Below, in pieces: positions 32,515 to 42,003 of a stretch of DNA of 64,000 nt. The notes beneath the pieces are model-generated. The model was not told the DNA's origin. It worked only from the letters and a program-made list of their open reading frames with translations, and ran no database searches. The DNA lies in NCBI RefSeq assembly GCF_003696345.1, contig NZ_RFLX01000016.1, positions 22,621 to 86,620 on the forward strand, written 5' to 3'. The first letter of the stretch is position 1. Each line of letters starts with the position of its first letter. Both the position numbers and the translations under genes were made by a program. This stretch comes from Teichococcus wenyumeiae (GTDB taxonomy: Bacteria > Pseudomonadota > Alphaproteobacteria > Acetobacterales > Acetobacteraceae).

Positions 32515-34842
32515 ATGACCGACCAGCTTGTCATTACCGAAAAGTCCAGCCAGGCCAAGGACGTACGGGCCGCCATCGGGGGCCGCTACGGCGTGGTCCT
32601 GCCGGCGGAAGGCCATCTGTTCGACCTGGTGGAGCCGGAAGAAGCGGTGCCGGCCTGGAAGCGCTGGTCGGCGGTGCTGTTGCGGCCGGATGGCCTCTAC
32701 GGCACCAAGCCTGCTTCCGGAGGCAACAAGGCCTCCAAGCTCAAGGCCATCCAGGCGGCGCTGAAGAGCGCCAAATGCGTCTGGCTCGCCACGGACTGCG
32801 ACCGTGAGGGGCAATTGATCGGCCAGGAGATCCTGGAGCACCTGAAGTACCGCGGCCGGGTGATGCGGGTGATCTTCACCGCCCAGGACCCCCGGACCAT
32901 CCAGGATGCCTTCGCGAAGGCCCGCCCCAATGCCGAATATGCCCGCCTCTATGCGGCCGCCGTGGCACGCCGCCAGGCCGACCAGATCTACAATCTGTCC
33001 CTGACCCGCACCGCCACCGTGACCCTGGCGCGTGGGGCACGCACGGTGATCGGGGTCGGGCGGGTCAAGACACCGACCCTGGCCATTGTCTGCCGGCGTG
33101 AGCTCGAGATCCGCCACTTCGTGCCACAGCCCTATTTCGAGGTGGTGGCGACGGCCGAGGTCTCCGAGGGCCGGCTGCGGATGCGGCACGCGCCGAAGGA
33201 CCGGATCCTGAAGCGCGAGGATGCCGAGGCCATCGCGGCATTGGCTGAGGGCTTCCAGGGCCCGCTTGCCGTGAAGGTCGAGGACAAGCGCCAGGGGCCG
33301 CCGCGGCTGCATGACCTGCCCTCCCTGCAGAAGCTGTGCGGTTCCCGCTTCGGCTGGTCCGCGGCGCGGACGCTGGAGGTCGCGCAGCAGCTTTATGACG
33401 GTGAGGGCAAGAAGGTCATCACCTATCCCCGGGCCGAGACGCGCTACCTGCCGGAAAACCTGATCCCCGACGTGCCCCGGATCGTGGCGGGGCTGCGGGT
33501 CGGCCGCGCCTTCAGCCAGATTCCGGTACCCGACCCGGCGGTGATCCGCCGGGGTGCCAGCGGCGCCTTCCACGACAAGGGCCTGGAGGGTGCCAGCCAC
33601 CATGCCATCATTCCCAACGTGAACACCGTGGATACGCTGCGAGAGGCTTGGCCGCGCCTCTCGGCCGACGAGCGGAAGCTGTTCGACATCATCGCCCGCT
33701 CCTACCTTGCGGCCATGATGCCGGATTTCCGCTACCGGCAGACAACGGCCACCCTGGACGTGGGCGGCCACCAGTTCCGGGCCTCGGGGCGGCAGCCGAT
33801 CGACCTGGGCTGGCGCGCAGCCTTCCCCGAATGGCAACCGGCGGAAGAAAAGGGCGAGGACGCGCAGCTTCTGCCCGCGCTCCGCCATGGCGAGGAAGCG
33901 CGACTGCACGATGCCGCTGTCGAGGACAAGGAAACCCGCCCCCCGCCGCGCTACAACGAGGGCACCTTGATCGAGGCCATGCAGAATGCCTGGCGCTTCG
34001 TGGAGGACGAGGCCCTGCAGGAGCGGCTGAAGGAGGCCAAGGGGATCGGCACGCCCGCGACCCGTGCCGAGATCATCCGTGGCCTCAAGGCACAGGACTT
34101 CCTCACCATCGAGGGCAAGCACATCGTTCCGACGGAGCGGGGCCTGTCGCTGCACGCGGTGCTGGAGCGGGCGGACCCCGCGCTGGTCGATCCCGGCGTG
34201 ACGGCGCAGATGGAGCGGCTGCTGGACGAGGTTCTGGTGGGGCAGCAGGACATGGGAAGCGCGATCGATGCCGTCTGTGCCCAGGCCAGCCGCATCATCG
34301 CGCAGTTGCAGGAAGGGGTGGGGGCTCTGGCTCCCGCGCTTCTCGGCGGGTCAGCCAGGCCAGGGGGCTCCGACCGGCCGCCCACGGCCGCGATGAAGCG
34401 CTTCGTGGATAGCCTGGCGCGGCAGAAAGGCATCAAGCCGCCGCGTGGCTATACGGCCTCGGGCGCCCTCTGCCGCAGCTTTCTGGACCAGCATGCGCCC
34501 AAGAGGGACGGAGGGAGCGCCGCGGATACAATGCCGAGTAAAGCCGGATCGCCAGACCAGGCAGGTGCCGATGCCGGAACTGCGCCAGCCCACGCGCCCC
34601 GGAAGCGGAAGGGTGCGTCCAAGCGCGCCACGCAGGCCGGCCCGCCAGTCCGCAGCAAGCCGGCGAGCCGTGGCGTGAAAGCCAGCCAGGCTGCGGAATT
34701 GCCGGATGGCGACACGCCGCTGAACATTCCGTTCGGCAACAAGGAGGCGGCCCTGAAGATGGGCGCCCGTTACCGGCCCGGCGGCTGGTATGCGCCAAGC
34801 GGCGTGGATCTGGCCGGCTTCCGGGAACGCGGATGGCTGTGA
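32515..34842 (+). CDS. Type IA DNA topoisomerase, TopB (topoisomerase III)-like, with C-terminal DUF5710-like domain
   Basis: 775-residue topoisomerase. The Toprim domain starts at LVITEKSSQAKD and carries the Mg ligands in ATDCDREGQLIG (D94, D96, E98). The active-site Tyr is in VITYPRAETRYL (Y304). After the core, a low-complexity Ala/Lys/Arg linker (about 640-725) leads to a final module, TPLNIPFGNKEAALKMGARY then WYAPSGVDL, which matches the DUF5710 pattern. There are no cysteine zinc fingers. ATG 32515 is chosen because the Toprim strand follows at once. An upstream in-frame frame exists but has no ribosome site. The divergent partner is a RecD2 helicase. Confidence 0.92.
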   Translation: MTDQLVITEKSSQAKDVRAAIGGRYGVVLPAEGHLFDLVEPEEAVPAWKRWSAVLLRPDGLYGTKPASGGNKASKLKAIQAALKSAKCVWLATDCDREGQLIGQEILEHLKYRGRVMRVIFTAQDPRTIQDAFAKARPNAEYARLYAAAVARRQADQIYNLSLTRTATVTLARGARTVIGVGRVKTPTLAIVCRRELEIRHFVPQPYFEVVATAEVSEGRLRMRHAPKDRILKREDAEAIAALAEGFQGPLAVKVEDKRQGPPRLHDLPSLQKLCGSRFGWSAARTLEVAQQLYDGEGKKVITYPRAETRYLPENLIPDVPRIVAGLRVGRAFSQIPVPDPAVIRRGASGAFHDKGLEGASHHAIIPNVNTVDTLREAWPRLSADERKLFDIIARSYLAAMMPDFRYRQTTATLDVGGHQFRASGRQPIDLGWRAAFPEWQPAEEKGEDAQLLPALRHGEEARLHDAAVEDKETRPPPRYNEGTLIEAMQNAWRFVEDEALQERLKEAKGIGTPATRAEIIRGLKAQDFLTIEGKHIVPTERGLSLHAVLERADPALVDPGVTAQMERLLDEVLVGQQDMGSAIDAVCAQASRIIAQLQEGVGALAPALLGGSARPGGSDRPPTAAMKRFVDSLARQKGIKPPRGYTASGALCRSFLDQHAPKRDGGSAADTMPSKAGSPDQAGADAGTAPAHAPRKRKGASKRATQAGPPVRSKPASRGVKASQAAELPDGDTPLNIPFGNKEAALKMGARYRPGGWYAPSGVDLAGFRERGWL

Positions 34843-34879
34843 CAGGCTACACAGGCTGAAGCCCTTGGGCACGAGAAGG

Positions 34880-36214
34880 TCAAGGCCCTGCTCCCTGGGC
34901 TATTGAAAGGACTGCCTGTGGCGCATTGGCTGCCGCGCGCCTGAATGCCTGGTCGAGGTCACGGATCAGGTCGTCCGGATGCTCAAGCCCGACGGACAGC
35001 CGGATGAGCCCCTCATTGACGCCGCTCATGCTGCGCGCCTCCGCCGGAACACCGGAATGCGTTGTCGATGCCGGATGGCAGATGAGGGATTCCGTGCCGC
35101 CGAGCGACACCGCAAGCTTGAAGATCTGCAAAGGATTGAGGATGCGGAAGGCGAGCGGCCGGTCATCCGCGACCACGAAGGAGAAGGTTGAACCCGGCCC
35201 CGAGCACTGGCGCGCGTAGATGGCGCGGTCCCGCTCGGAGGCGGGATGCTCAGGATGCAGCACCTTGCAGGGAATATGCGGGTTCGTGGCAAGCCAGGCC
35301 GCGACCTTCCTGCCGCTCTCCGCAGCGCGTTCCATGCGCAGCGACAGGGTTTCCATCGAGCGCGACAGCATCCAGGAGGAATGCGGGTCGAGCTGGAAGC
35401 CATAGGCCGAGCGGGTCTGACGCACGGGCCGCAGCATGTCGCGGGAGCCGGTGATGCCGCCCGCCACGAGGTCGGAATGGCCGCCAACATATTTCGTGAG
35501 AGAGTAGACGCAGATATCCACCCCGAAATCGAGCGGCTGCTGGAAGACCGGGCCAAGCATCGTGTTGTCGCAGACGATGATCGGGCGCTGGCCGGAGCCG
35601 CGCGACCATTGATCCACGGTCTGTCGCACCAGTGCCAGATCCGTCAAGGCGTTCGTCGGGTTGGCGGGGGTCTCGAGGTAGACCATCTTGACTGGCCCCT
35701 GCCGTGCCGCCTCGCCGAGCGCCTCCTCCAGGGCCTCGGCGCTTGCCCCGTCCGTGAAGGCGAAGGGGTGGATGCCCCATTGGGGGAAGACCTTGCCGAG
35801 CAGGGTTTCCGTTCCGCCATAGAGTGGCGTGTAGTGCACAATGCTGTCGCCCGGCCGGAGGTAGCTCAGTGCGACGGCGCTGATCGCCGCCATGCCCGAA
35901 GCGGTGACGAGTGCGGTCTCGGCATGGTCGTAGATCGCCAGACGGTCCTCCACGATCTCCAGGTTGGGGTGGTTGAAGCGGGAATAGACCAATCCTCCCG
36001 CGCCCATTCCGGTAGGCGCCGGCTTACGTCCTGCCACGACATCGAAGAACTCGGCGCCCTGTTCAGCGCTGTCGAAGACGAAGGTGGAGGTCAGGAAGAC
36101 AGGAGGCTTGACCGCGCCTTCCGACAGCGTGGGGTCATAACCAAAGGCCGTCATCTGAGTCTGCGGATGAAGCGCGTGCCCATCCAGATGCGTTCGCCGG
36201 AAGTCTCTCGCCAT
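34880..36214 (-). CDS. Cystathionine gamma-synthase/methionine gamma-lyase family PLP enzyme
   Basis: 444-residue Cys/Met-metabolism PLP enzyme. PLP-binding Tyr/Arg lie in VYSRFNHPN, the phosphate loop in TASGMAAISA, the Asp in PIIVCDNTMLGP, and the Schiff-base Lys is K241 in YSLTKYVGGHSD. The length is at the upper end for the family, with an N-terminal extension of about 20 residues (ARDFRRTHLDGHALHPQTQM). It could be a gamma-lyase, gamma-synthase or O-acetylhomoserine sulfhydrylase; sequence alone does not settle which. The gene converges on the topoisomerase gene and lies downstream of the esterase gene on the same strand. Confidence 0.9.
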   Translation of the reverse strand: MARDFRRTHLDGHALHPQTQMTAFGYDPTLSEGAVKPPVFLTSTFVFDSAEQGAEFFDVVAGRKPAPTGMGAGGLVYSRFNHPNLEIVEDRLAIYDHAETALVTASGMAAISAVALSYLRPGDSIVHYTPLYGGTETLLGKVFPQWGIHPFAFTDGASAEALEEALGEAARQGPVKMVYLETPANPTNALTDLALVRQTVDQWSRGSGQRPIIVCDNTMLGPVFQQPLDFGVDICVYSLTKYVGGHSDLVAGGITGSRDMLRPVRQTRSAYGFQLDPHSSWMLSRSMETLSLRMERAAESGRKVAAWLATNPHIPCKVLHPEHPASERDRAIYARQCSGPGSTFSFVVADDRPLAFRILNPLQIFKLAVSLGGTESLICHPASTTHSGVPAEARSMSGVNEGLIRLSVGLEHPDDLIRDLDQAFRRAAANAPQAVLSIAQGAGP

Positions 36215-36352
36215 AGCTGCCTCCCATCCTTTTGGTGATCTTAAGCTGCTTGGAGAGGAAGATCCGGCCTGCTTCCGCTCACGATCCCGGGATCATGGCG
36301 ATGGATGATGATATCAGCCACGAACCTCCTGGGCCTGATTATAGCATCAGGC

Positions 36353-36407
36353 AGCTGTCATGCAGCGGCTGAGGGAGGGCTTGACCCAGGCTGCATGACT
36401 GGCAGCT
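36353..36407 (-). terminator. Long imperfect inverted repeat downstream of the esterase gene
   Basis: The left arm (36353-36366, AGCTGTCATGCAGC) pairs with GCTGCATGAC (36390-36399) and AGCT (36404-36407), with a four-base bulge, giving a 14-bp stem and a 23-nt loop. A separate 7-bp hairpin (GCCTGAT/ATCAGGC) lies at 36333-36352. Both sit after the minus-strand esterase stop at 36498 and before the next gene's ATG, so termination or attenuation is plausible. Confidence 0.4.
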
Positions 36408-36497
36408 CACGGTCAGGCGCCTGCGGACTGCGAGTTCCATGGCCGGCTTGCTGTACCGCACCAGTCACATCCAGAGGGAGCTTGCGGAAGCCTGCCT

Positions 36498-38516
36498 TCA
36501 GGAGAACCAGACATTGCCGTCGTTGAGGGTGCCGGTGAAGCCTGCCAGCGTGATCTTCACGTCAAACCCGAGGGAGTGCAGATCGATGATGGTGTCACTG
36601 GCCGTATGACTCACTTGGCCAGCGATATTGCTGAAACTGGTGAGGCCGGCGAACTTCTGGAAGACCAAAGCATCTGCATCGGCTGCTTTGAAATCCGCGA
36701 TGGTGACGGTGCTGCTGACGGCTTCGAAGGCAAACTGGTCGCGGCCGGCGCCACCCATCAGCGTATCCACGCCGCCGCCGCCCAGGAGCCTGTCGTTGCC
36801 ATTGCCGCCCGTCAATCGGTTCGGCCCCAGATCACCGATCAGCAGGTCGTTGAAACTGCTGCCCACCAGGTCATGGATACCCGTATCGATCGCATGCGCG
36901 GTTCCGCCCGGTGTGCCGCCATGCTCGGGTTGCGAAGCGAGAATGGCGTTGAACCAGTTCTGTGCCATTTTGACGTAACCGGCCTCACTTGGATGCTTGC
37001 CTTCATAGAGGTCGGAGAGCGTGAGGTTGCTCATGGACAGCAGGCTGACGTTGAGGCCTTCAGCCATCGCTTTCTGGACTGAAGCCGTGATGGCCGCATT
37101 CACGCTCGTGACCTTGTTCGGGTCCGTGTGCGCGGATGAAATCGGCGGCAAGGTCGCGACATAGACGTGAACAAGTGGACTCACCTTCGCAACACTGTTG
37201 AGAATGCTACGGATTTCCTGACCAATGGTGTTCTGTGGTGCGCTCTCCTGCGTGATATCATTGGTGCCGGCCATCAGCAGGATAGACACTGGATCGCCTT
37301 CGGCCAGAATGCCCGGCACCGGTTGCATCAGACTATTGACGCGTAGCGCCAGCTGATCTGCGCGCTCGCCTGGAAAGCCGGCGTGGTCAGGGTCTGGAAG
37401 CTTGGCTGAACCAGAGCTCTGCGGACCGATGAAGTCAATCAGCATATGTTGCGCTGCGAATTTCCACCACAACGGGTTGCGGTAGCCGTTGGACGCGCCG
37501 CTCTGGCCAAGATCATCCTCGCGCCGCCAACCATAGGTGAGGGAATCGCCCAAAGGCATGAGGGCGATGGGATGGCTCCAGTCATGGCTCGTAAGATCAG
37601 CGACAACGCCGCGACTAGATGTAGCAAAGCTCAGGGTTCCTGGATCGGTGTTCCCCCGGATGGTGAGGGTGAGTGTGGAGGAGACGACCTCTTCGACAGG
37701 CGTGGGATTGGCGATGGTGACAGGTGCGGTGGTGGTGGCCAGGTAGCTTTGCGCGGTGGCGCCGGGGTTGAGCTGCGCGCCCCAGACCTCGAAGACGCCG
37801 GTGGCCGCCTGGCTGGCATTGTGCATCAGCGCGACATTGCCGCTGCTGGAGCCATTGCCGGTGAAGGTCCAGGTGAAGCGCTGCCACTCGCCGGTGGCGA
37901 CGGCGGATTGCAGGCTGTTGCTGCTGCCGTTGTAGTAGTTGAAGCTGAAGTTGCCATCGCCGCTGGCCAGGCGCATCCAGACACTGAAGGTGTGCTGGCC
38001 GGACACGGCGGCATTCTCGAAGATGCCGCTGTTGGCGCCGGAAAGCGTCAGGCGCTCGGCGGTGTTGCCGCTGCCGATGGGGGTGGCGGCCACGTCGGCC
38101 GTGACGGCCGGAAGCGCGCCCGAGACGGCGAAGCGGCTCCAGGCGGCGTTGTTGAAGGCCTCGGAGTATGTGAGCAGGTTCTGCCAGGGCCCTGGCTGCT
38201 GCACCAGATGCGACTGCCCGTCGGACAGGGTGTAGCGGAAGGTTTCGGTGACCACCTGGCCGGCGCTGAGCGCCTGGACATTGGCCTGGTTGCTGGCCAG
38301 CGTGTAGGTGTACTTGCCGTCGGCGCCGAGCAGCAGGGTGCCGTAGGTGCCGGCCAGGGCGGTGCCCACCTTGGCCGCCTGGCCATTGATGGCGGTGACG
38401 CGCAGCGGGTCGCCCTCGGCGTCGCGGTCATTCGTCAGCACATTGCCCGTGGCCACGGGCGCCGTGCCCTTGGTCACCGAGCCAGTGTCGGGTGACGCTA
38501 TCGGTGCGCTGTTCAT
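36498..38516 (-). CDS. Secreted RTX-type SGNH/GDSL esterase with VCBS-like and inserted carbohydrate-binding-like domains
   Basis: 672-residue predicted type I secretion substrate. Order: a VCBS/cadherin-like repeat begins at about 5 (IASPDTGSVTKG) and is interrupted after YTLSDGQS (about 102). A jelly-roll-like module (115-265, NLLTYSEAFNNAAWSRF) is inserted. The repeat then resumes with STLTLTIRGNTD (about 280-291). An SGNH hydrolase domain follows (318-560) with ALMPLGDSLTYGW (Ser 325), MAGTND and GKHPSEAGY. The chain ends in RTX repeats (TGGNGNDRLLGGGGVDTLMG). There is no N-terminal signal peptide, as expected for an RTX protein. The residue three before the catalytic His is Glu rather than Asp. 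ATG 38516 follows GGGAGGTCGTGC. No secretion genes are nearby. Confidence 0.85.
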   Translation of the reverse strand: MNSAPIASPDTGSVTKGTAPVATGNVLTNDRDAEGDPLRVTAINGQAAKVGTALAGTYGTLLLGADGKYTYTLASNQANVQALSAGQVVTETFRYTLSDGQSHLVQQPGPWQNLLTYSEAFNNAAWSRFAVSGALPAVTADVAATPIGSGNTAERLTLSGANSGIFENAAVSGQHTFSVWMRLASGDGNFSFNYYNGSSNSLQSAVATGEWQRFTWTFTGNGSSSGNVALMHNASQAATGVFEVWGAQLNPGATAQSYLATTTAPVTIANPTPVEEVVSSTLTLTIRGNTDPGTLSFATSSRGVVADLTSHDWSHPIALMPLGDSLTYGWRREDDLGQSGASNGYRNPLWWKFAAQHMLIDFIGPQSSGSAKLPDPDHAGFPGERADQLALRVNSLMQPVPGILAEGDPVSILLMAGTNDITQESAPQNTIGQEIRSILNSVAKVSPLVHVYVATLPPISSAHTDPNKVTSVNAAITASVQKAMAEGLNVSLLSMSNLTLSDLYEGKHPSEAGYVKMAQNWFNAILASQPEHGGTPGGTAHAIDTGIHDLVGSSFNDLLIGDLGPNRLTGGNGNDRLLGGGGVDTLMGGAGRDQFAFEAVSSTVTIADFKAADADALVFQKFAGLTSFSNIAGQVSHTASDTIIDLHSLGFDVKITLAGFTGTLNDGNVWFS

Positions 38517-38852
38517 GCACGACCTCCCGGCTTGACGCTGCTGAAGCGGCAATCACATCCCCGGCAGAATTCTGAAGCATGCAGTCTTGGTATTGCACCA
38601 GAGGCTAGCCCTGGCGGAGCGCCACACGCCATGGCGCAAAGGTGGTAGATTGTTCCTGGGTTGACGATGTTACGGCTGCCGCCCTGATCTCTGCTTCAGC
38701 CAGGGGCATGATCCAGCCCGGCGTTCAGCGCCTGCCTGACGCAAGCCTGCCGGCGCACCGACAGTGCCGCGGCGGCGTGGGGGGCTGGTATGCTGGCGGA
38801 GGAGGCGGACGGCAGGATCACTGCAGGCTACGTGACCATAAGGGAATGACGG
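38517..38852. other. 336-nt divergent intergenic region without a supported gene
   Basis: Lies between the esterase gene (minus) and the HARP-like protein gene (plus). A 72-codon frame near 38642 has no ribosome site and no recognisable features. I see no clear sigma-70 pair and no strong palindrome; both neighbours' promoters should be here. Confidence 0.6.
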
Positions 38853-39782
38853 GTGGCTGACGAGACGGTGGAGTTCAGCGCAACGCAGCAAGATGCCGGC
38901 GATGGTGCGCCAGGAGCTACGGCTGCCTTCCCATACGACCGCATGACCGTGGAGCGGTTCCGCAAGGCCTTCCCGCAAGCCCGGTGGCGCGACGACCTAG
39001 GCGCCTGGTTCGTGCCGGGCACACGCGCGGAACAACGCCTGACCAAGTGGATGAGCCGTGAATGGTCGGGCGTGCTGGCCTATGCCGATGCGCGCGGCCG
39101 CGACGCCTTCACCTTCGAGCCCATTGCAAGCCCCTATCTGGAGGTTGCTGACGGCTTTGTAATCCGGACCCCGTATTCCCGAACAGCCATCGCCGAGTTG
39201 CGGGCCGTGCCCTGGGCCCGGTGGGACCCGACATTGAAGGCCTGGCGGGTGCCATTCCGTTCGTTCGGGGAGTTGCAGAAGCGCTGGCCTGCCATAGAAG
39301 CCGCCGCCCGCCGCGCCGAGCCTGAAGAGCGGCGAAAACGCGAGGAAAGCCGCAAGACCTCTCCCGAGCATGCTGACAGGCGCGCCGAAGCCGCCGAGCG
39401 CCGCCGGAACCGGTATCCTGTGCCGGAGGATGCTCTGCCACCACTTGGCCGCGTGGTGATGACCCATGTGGGTTGCATCATCTTCGAGGCCGTCACCGGC
39501 GAGTTGGTCGAGCCTCTGATCGCTGCTCGCTTCTATCCCAACGTCAGCGCCGGAGCAGCCACACTTGTCTGGGCGACATGGCGCAGACCCGGCCATGCCG
39601 AGCTGGTTCAGGCATGGCCTGCACGAACACCACCCGGGCCAGCCGACCTTGCGCGCGGCTGGTGGCAGCCGACGATCGAGGTGCTGCGGCAGGAACGCCG
39701 CAAAGCGGCATCTCTGGAACGAGCACGGGACACGCGCCGGGCCAGGCTCGGTGTGGCACCGTCTTCCGAGGAAAGCGGTTGA
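38853..39782 (+). CDS. Hypothetical protein with two HARP/DUF5710-like repeats
   Basis: 309-residue protein of unknown function. Two related repeats are visible: residues about 26-69 (FPYDRMTVERFRKAFPQARW then AWFVPGTRAE) and 101-145 (VIRTPYSRTAIAELRAVPWARW then AWRVPFRSF). Both share the pattern ARW-D-x(4-6)-W-x-VP, which resembles the HARP motif of SMARCAL1-type DNA-annealing proteins and the DUF5710 module at the end of the topoisomerase encoded at 32515. A charged helical stretch follows (150-190), then a C-terminal domain with HVGCIIFEAVTGELVEP. The start is GTG 38853 with AGGGA 8 nt upstream. A DNA-binding role is inferred, not shown. It is followed 212 nt later by htpG. Confidence 0.75.
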   Translation: MADETVEFSATQQDAGDGAPGATAAFPYDRMTVERFRKAFPQARWRDDLGAWFVPGTRAEQRLTKWMSREWSGVLAYADARGRDAFTFEPIASPYLEVADGFVIRTPYSRTAIAELRAVPWARWDPTLKAWRVPFRSFGELQKRWPAIEAAARRAEPEERRKREESRKTSPEHADRRAEAAERRRNRYPVPEDALPPLGRVVMTHVGCIIFEAVTGELVEPLIAARFYPNVSAGAATLVWATWRRPGHAELVQAWPARTPPGPADLARGWWQPTIEVLRQERRKAASLERARDTRRARLGVAPSSEESG

Positions 39783-39994
39783 AGCGTGATAGCCGCGGCT
39801 TTCATCGAAGGCGAAGTAAACTCACAGGCCGCGCTGTTCTGGAGCAGCGCCCAGGGAGGACCCGTCAGGCTGCAGGCGAAGGCAAACCGGCTTCATGGTC
39901 AAGGCTAAGGTTTCCGCGCACTGAGCCGTTGAAAGGCGGCCGCTGATCTCTCATATCGCGCCGCGCTGAGCCTGAACCTAGAGGGAGATGCATT

Positions 39995-41833
39995 GTGAGC
40001 GAAGCCTTGGAGCGGCATGAATTTGGCGCCGAAGTGGGGCGCCTGCTCGATCTCGTGGTCCACGCGTTGTATTCGGAGCGTGAGATCTTCCTTCGTGAAC
40101 TGGTCGCCAACGCCGCCGATGCGGTGGACCGCCGACGCTTCGAGGCGCTGACCGATCCGGCCCTGATGCTGCCGGGCGAGGCCAAGCTCCGCATCATCCC
40201 GGACAAGGCCGCCCGGACCCTGACGCTCTCCGATCCCGGCATCGGCATGAGCAAGGCGGAACTGGCGCAGCATCTGGGCACCATCGCCCGCTCCGGCACC
40301 CTGGCTTTCGCCAAGTCGCTGGCCGATGCCCCGGCGGCCGAGAAGCCCAGCCTGATCGGCCAGTTCGGGGTCGGCTTCTACTCGGCCTTCATGGTGGCGG
40401 ACCGGGTGGAGGTGACCTCCCGCCGCGCCGGTACCGAGGAAGCCTGGACCTGGGCCTCCGAAGGCCGGGGCGAGTATACCCTGGCCCCCGCCACGCGCGA
40501 TGAAGCCGGCACGGACATCGTGCTGCACATCAAGTCCGATGCGGAGGAGTTCCTGGAGCCCATCCGGCTGCAGACCATCATCCGCAAGTGGGCCGACCAC
40601 ATCACCATCCCCATCACGGTGGTGCGGGACGGGCAGGAGGAGCCGGCCAACGAGGGCACGGCGCTCTGGCGTAAGCCGAAGTCGGAGATCACCGAGGAGC
40701 AATACGCCGACTTCTACCGCCATGTCGCCCACACCTTCGACAAGCCCTGGGCCACGCTGCACTGGCGGGCCGAAGGTGCGGTGGATTTCAGCGCGCTGTT
40801 GTTCATCCCCGGCATGAAGCCCTTCCAGGTGGTGGAAGGGGAGCGTGAGAGCCCGCTGCGCCTGCATGTCCGTCGCATGTTCATCACCGAGGACGCCAAG
40901 CTGCTGCCGCCCTGGCTGCGCTTCGTGCATGGCGTGGTGGATACCGAGGACCTGCCACTGAACGTTTCCCGCGAGATGCTGCAGGCCACCCCGGTGCTGG
41001 GCCGCATCCGCAAGGCCGTGACCAACCGCGTGCTGTCCGAGCTGAAGTCCCGCGCCAAGGACGCCGAGGACTATGCCAAATTCTGGGAGAACTTCGGCAT
41101 CGTGCTGAAGGAAGGCGTCTGGGAGGATGCCGAGCACCGGCAGGACGTGGCCGGGCTGCTGCGCTTCCGCTCCTCGGCGGTGGAGGGCTGGACCTCGCTG
41201 GCCGAGTATGTCAGCCGGATGAAGCCGGAACAGGAGGCGATCTACATCCTTGCCGGCGACAGCACGGATGCCCTGGCCAAGTCGCCTCAGCTGGAGGGCT
41301 TCAAGGCCCGTGGCGTCGAGGTGCTGCTGCTGGCCGACCAGATCGACGCCTTCTGGCCGGAGCGGCTGGACAGCTTCGACGGCAAGCCGCTGCGCAGCAT
41401 CACCCAGGGCGATATCGACCTCTCCAAGCTGCCGCTGGAAGGAGAGGCTGCGGCGGAGCCTGCCGATCTGGCCCCGCTTCTGCCGCTGCTGAAGGACGCC
41501 TTGAAGGACGAGGTGGCGGACGTGCAGGCCACGGACCGGCTGGTGGGCAGCGCCGTGGTGCTGGCCGCCGAGGCGGGCGGGCCTGACCTGCAGATGCAGC
41601 GGCTGCTGCGCCGCGCTGGCCGCGCCTTCGGCCCCGACCGGGCGGTGCTGCAACTGAACCCGCGCCATCCCCTGATCCGCCGGCTGGCGGAGCGTGCCGG
41701 CGCCGGGGCAGACCTGGCGGAAACGGCAGGCCTGCTCCTGGACCTGGCCCGCGTGCAGGATGGCGACACGCCGCGTGACCCGGTGGCCTTCGCCAGCCGG
41801 GTCGCCGCGGCGCTGGCGGCGGAAGCGGGCTGA
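39995..41833 (+). CDS. htpG: Hsp90-family molecular chaperone HtpG
   Basis: ATP-dependent cytosolic chaperone, 612 residues, close to the usual bacterial length. The GHKL ATPase motifs are [36 protein letters not shown] and [16 protein letters not shown]. The middle domain includes FSALLFIPG and [13 protein letters not shown], and also [11 protein letters not shown]; the C-terminal dimerisation domain is complete. The start is GTG 39995 behind GAGGGAG. It is a single gene with a strong hairpin 10 nt after the stop. Ala in place of Ser in the usual NASDA motif (here NAADA) is a mild variation. Confidence 0.97.
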   Translation: MSEALERHEFGAEVGRLLDLVVHALYSEREIFLRELVANAADAVDRRRFEALTDPALMLPGEAKLRIIPDKAARTLTLSDPGIGMSKAELAQHLGTIARSGTLAFAKSLADAPAAEKPSLIGQFGVGFYSAFMVADRVEVTSRRAGTEEAWTWASEGRGEYTLAPATRDEAGTDIVLHIKSDAEEFLEPIRLQTIIRKWADHITIPITVVRDGQEEPANEGTALWRKPKSEITEEQYADFYRHVAHTFDKPWATLHWRAEGAVDFSALLFIPGMKPFQVVEGERESPLRLHVRRMFITEDAKLLPPWLRFVHGVVDTEDLPLNVSREMLQATPVLGRIRKAVTNRVLSELKSRAKDAEDYAKFWENFGIVLKEGVWEDAEHRQDVAGLLRFRSSAVEGWTSLAEYVSRMKPEQEAIYILAGDSTDALAKSPQLEGFKARGVEVLLLADQIDAFWPERLDSFDGKPLRSITQGDIDLSKLPLEGEAAAEPADLAPLLPLLKDALKDEVADVQATDRLVGSAVVLAAEAGGPDLQMQRLLRRAGRAFGPDRAVLQLNPRHPLIRRLAERAGAGADLAETAGLLLDLARVQDGDTPRDPVAFASRVAAALAAEAG

Positions 41834-41842
41834 GAGCCGGAT

Positions 41843-41874
41843 CGCGGGTGCTCGCCCAAGGGCGGGCGCCCGCG
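41843..41874. terminator. Strong hairpin between htpG and the convergent amidase-type operon
   Basis: A 15-bp stem with two G-U-type pairs: left arm 41843-41857 (CGCGGGTGCTCGCCC), two-base turn AA, right arm 41860-41874. It starts 10 nt after the htpG stop. No T tract follows. It probably serves htpG. Confidence 0.65.
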
Positions 41875-42003
41875 TCTCCCTCCACGCGGTGCCTGGGGAA
41901 GCGTGAGAACCCGCCCTGAGCTATCGCACCTGCCGCCGGATCATCGGGCGAGGATTTCCGTGGCGCCCGGACGCCTCGGATCAGTCGGTTGGGAAAGGCT
42001 GCT

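Noticed and set aside
30873..32807. 644-codon open frame antisense to the RecD2 helicase
   Set aside because: No recognisable motif; the opposite strand encodes all helicase motifs.
38642..38860. 72-codon frame in the divergent intergenic region
   Set aside because: No ribosome site, no recognisable motif, overlaps the next gene's start.
39905..41668. 587-codon open frame antisense to htpG
   Set aside because: His/Gln/Gly-rich composition typical of third-position GC shadows; htpG is certain.
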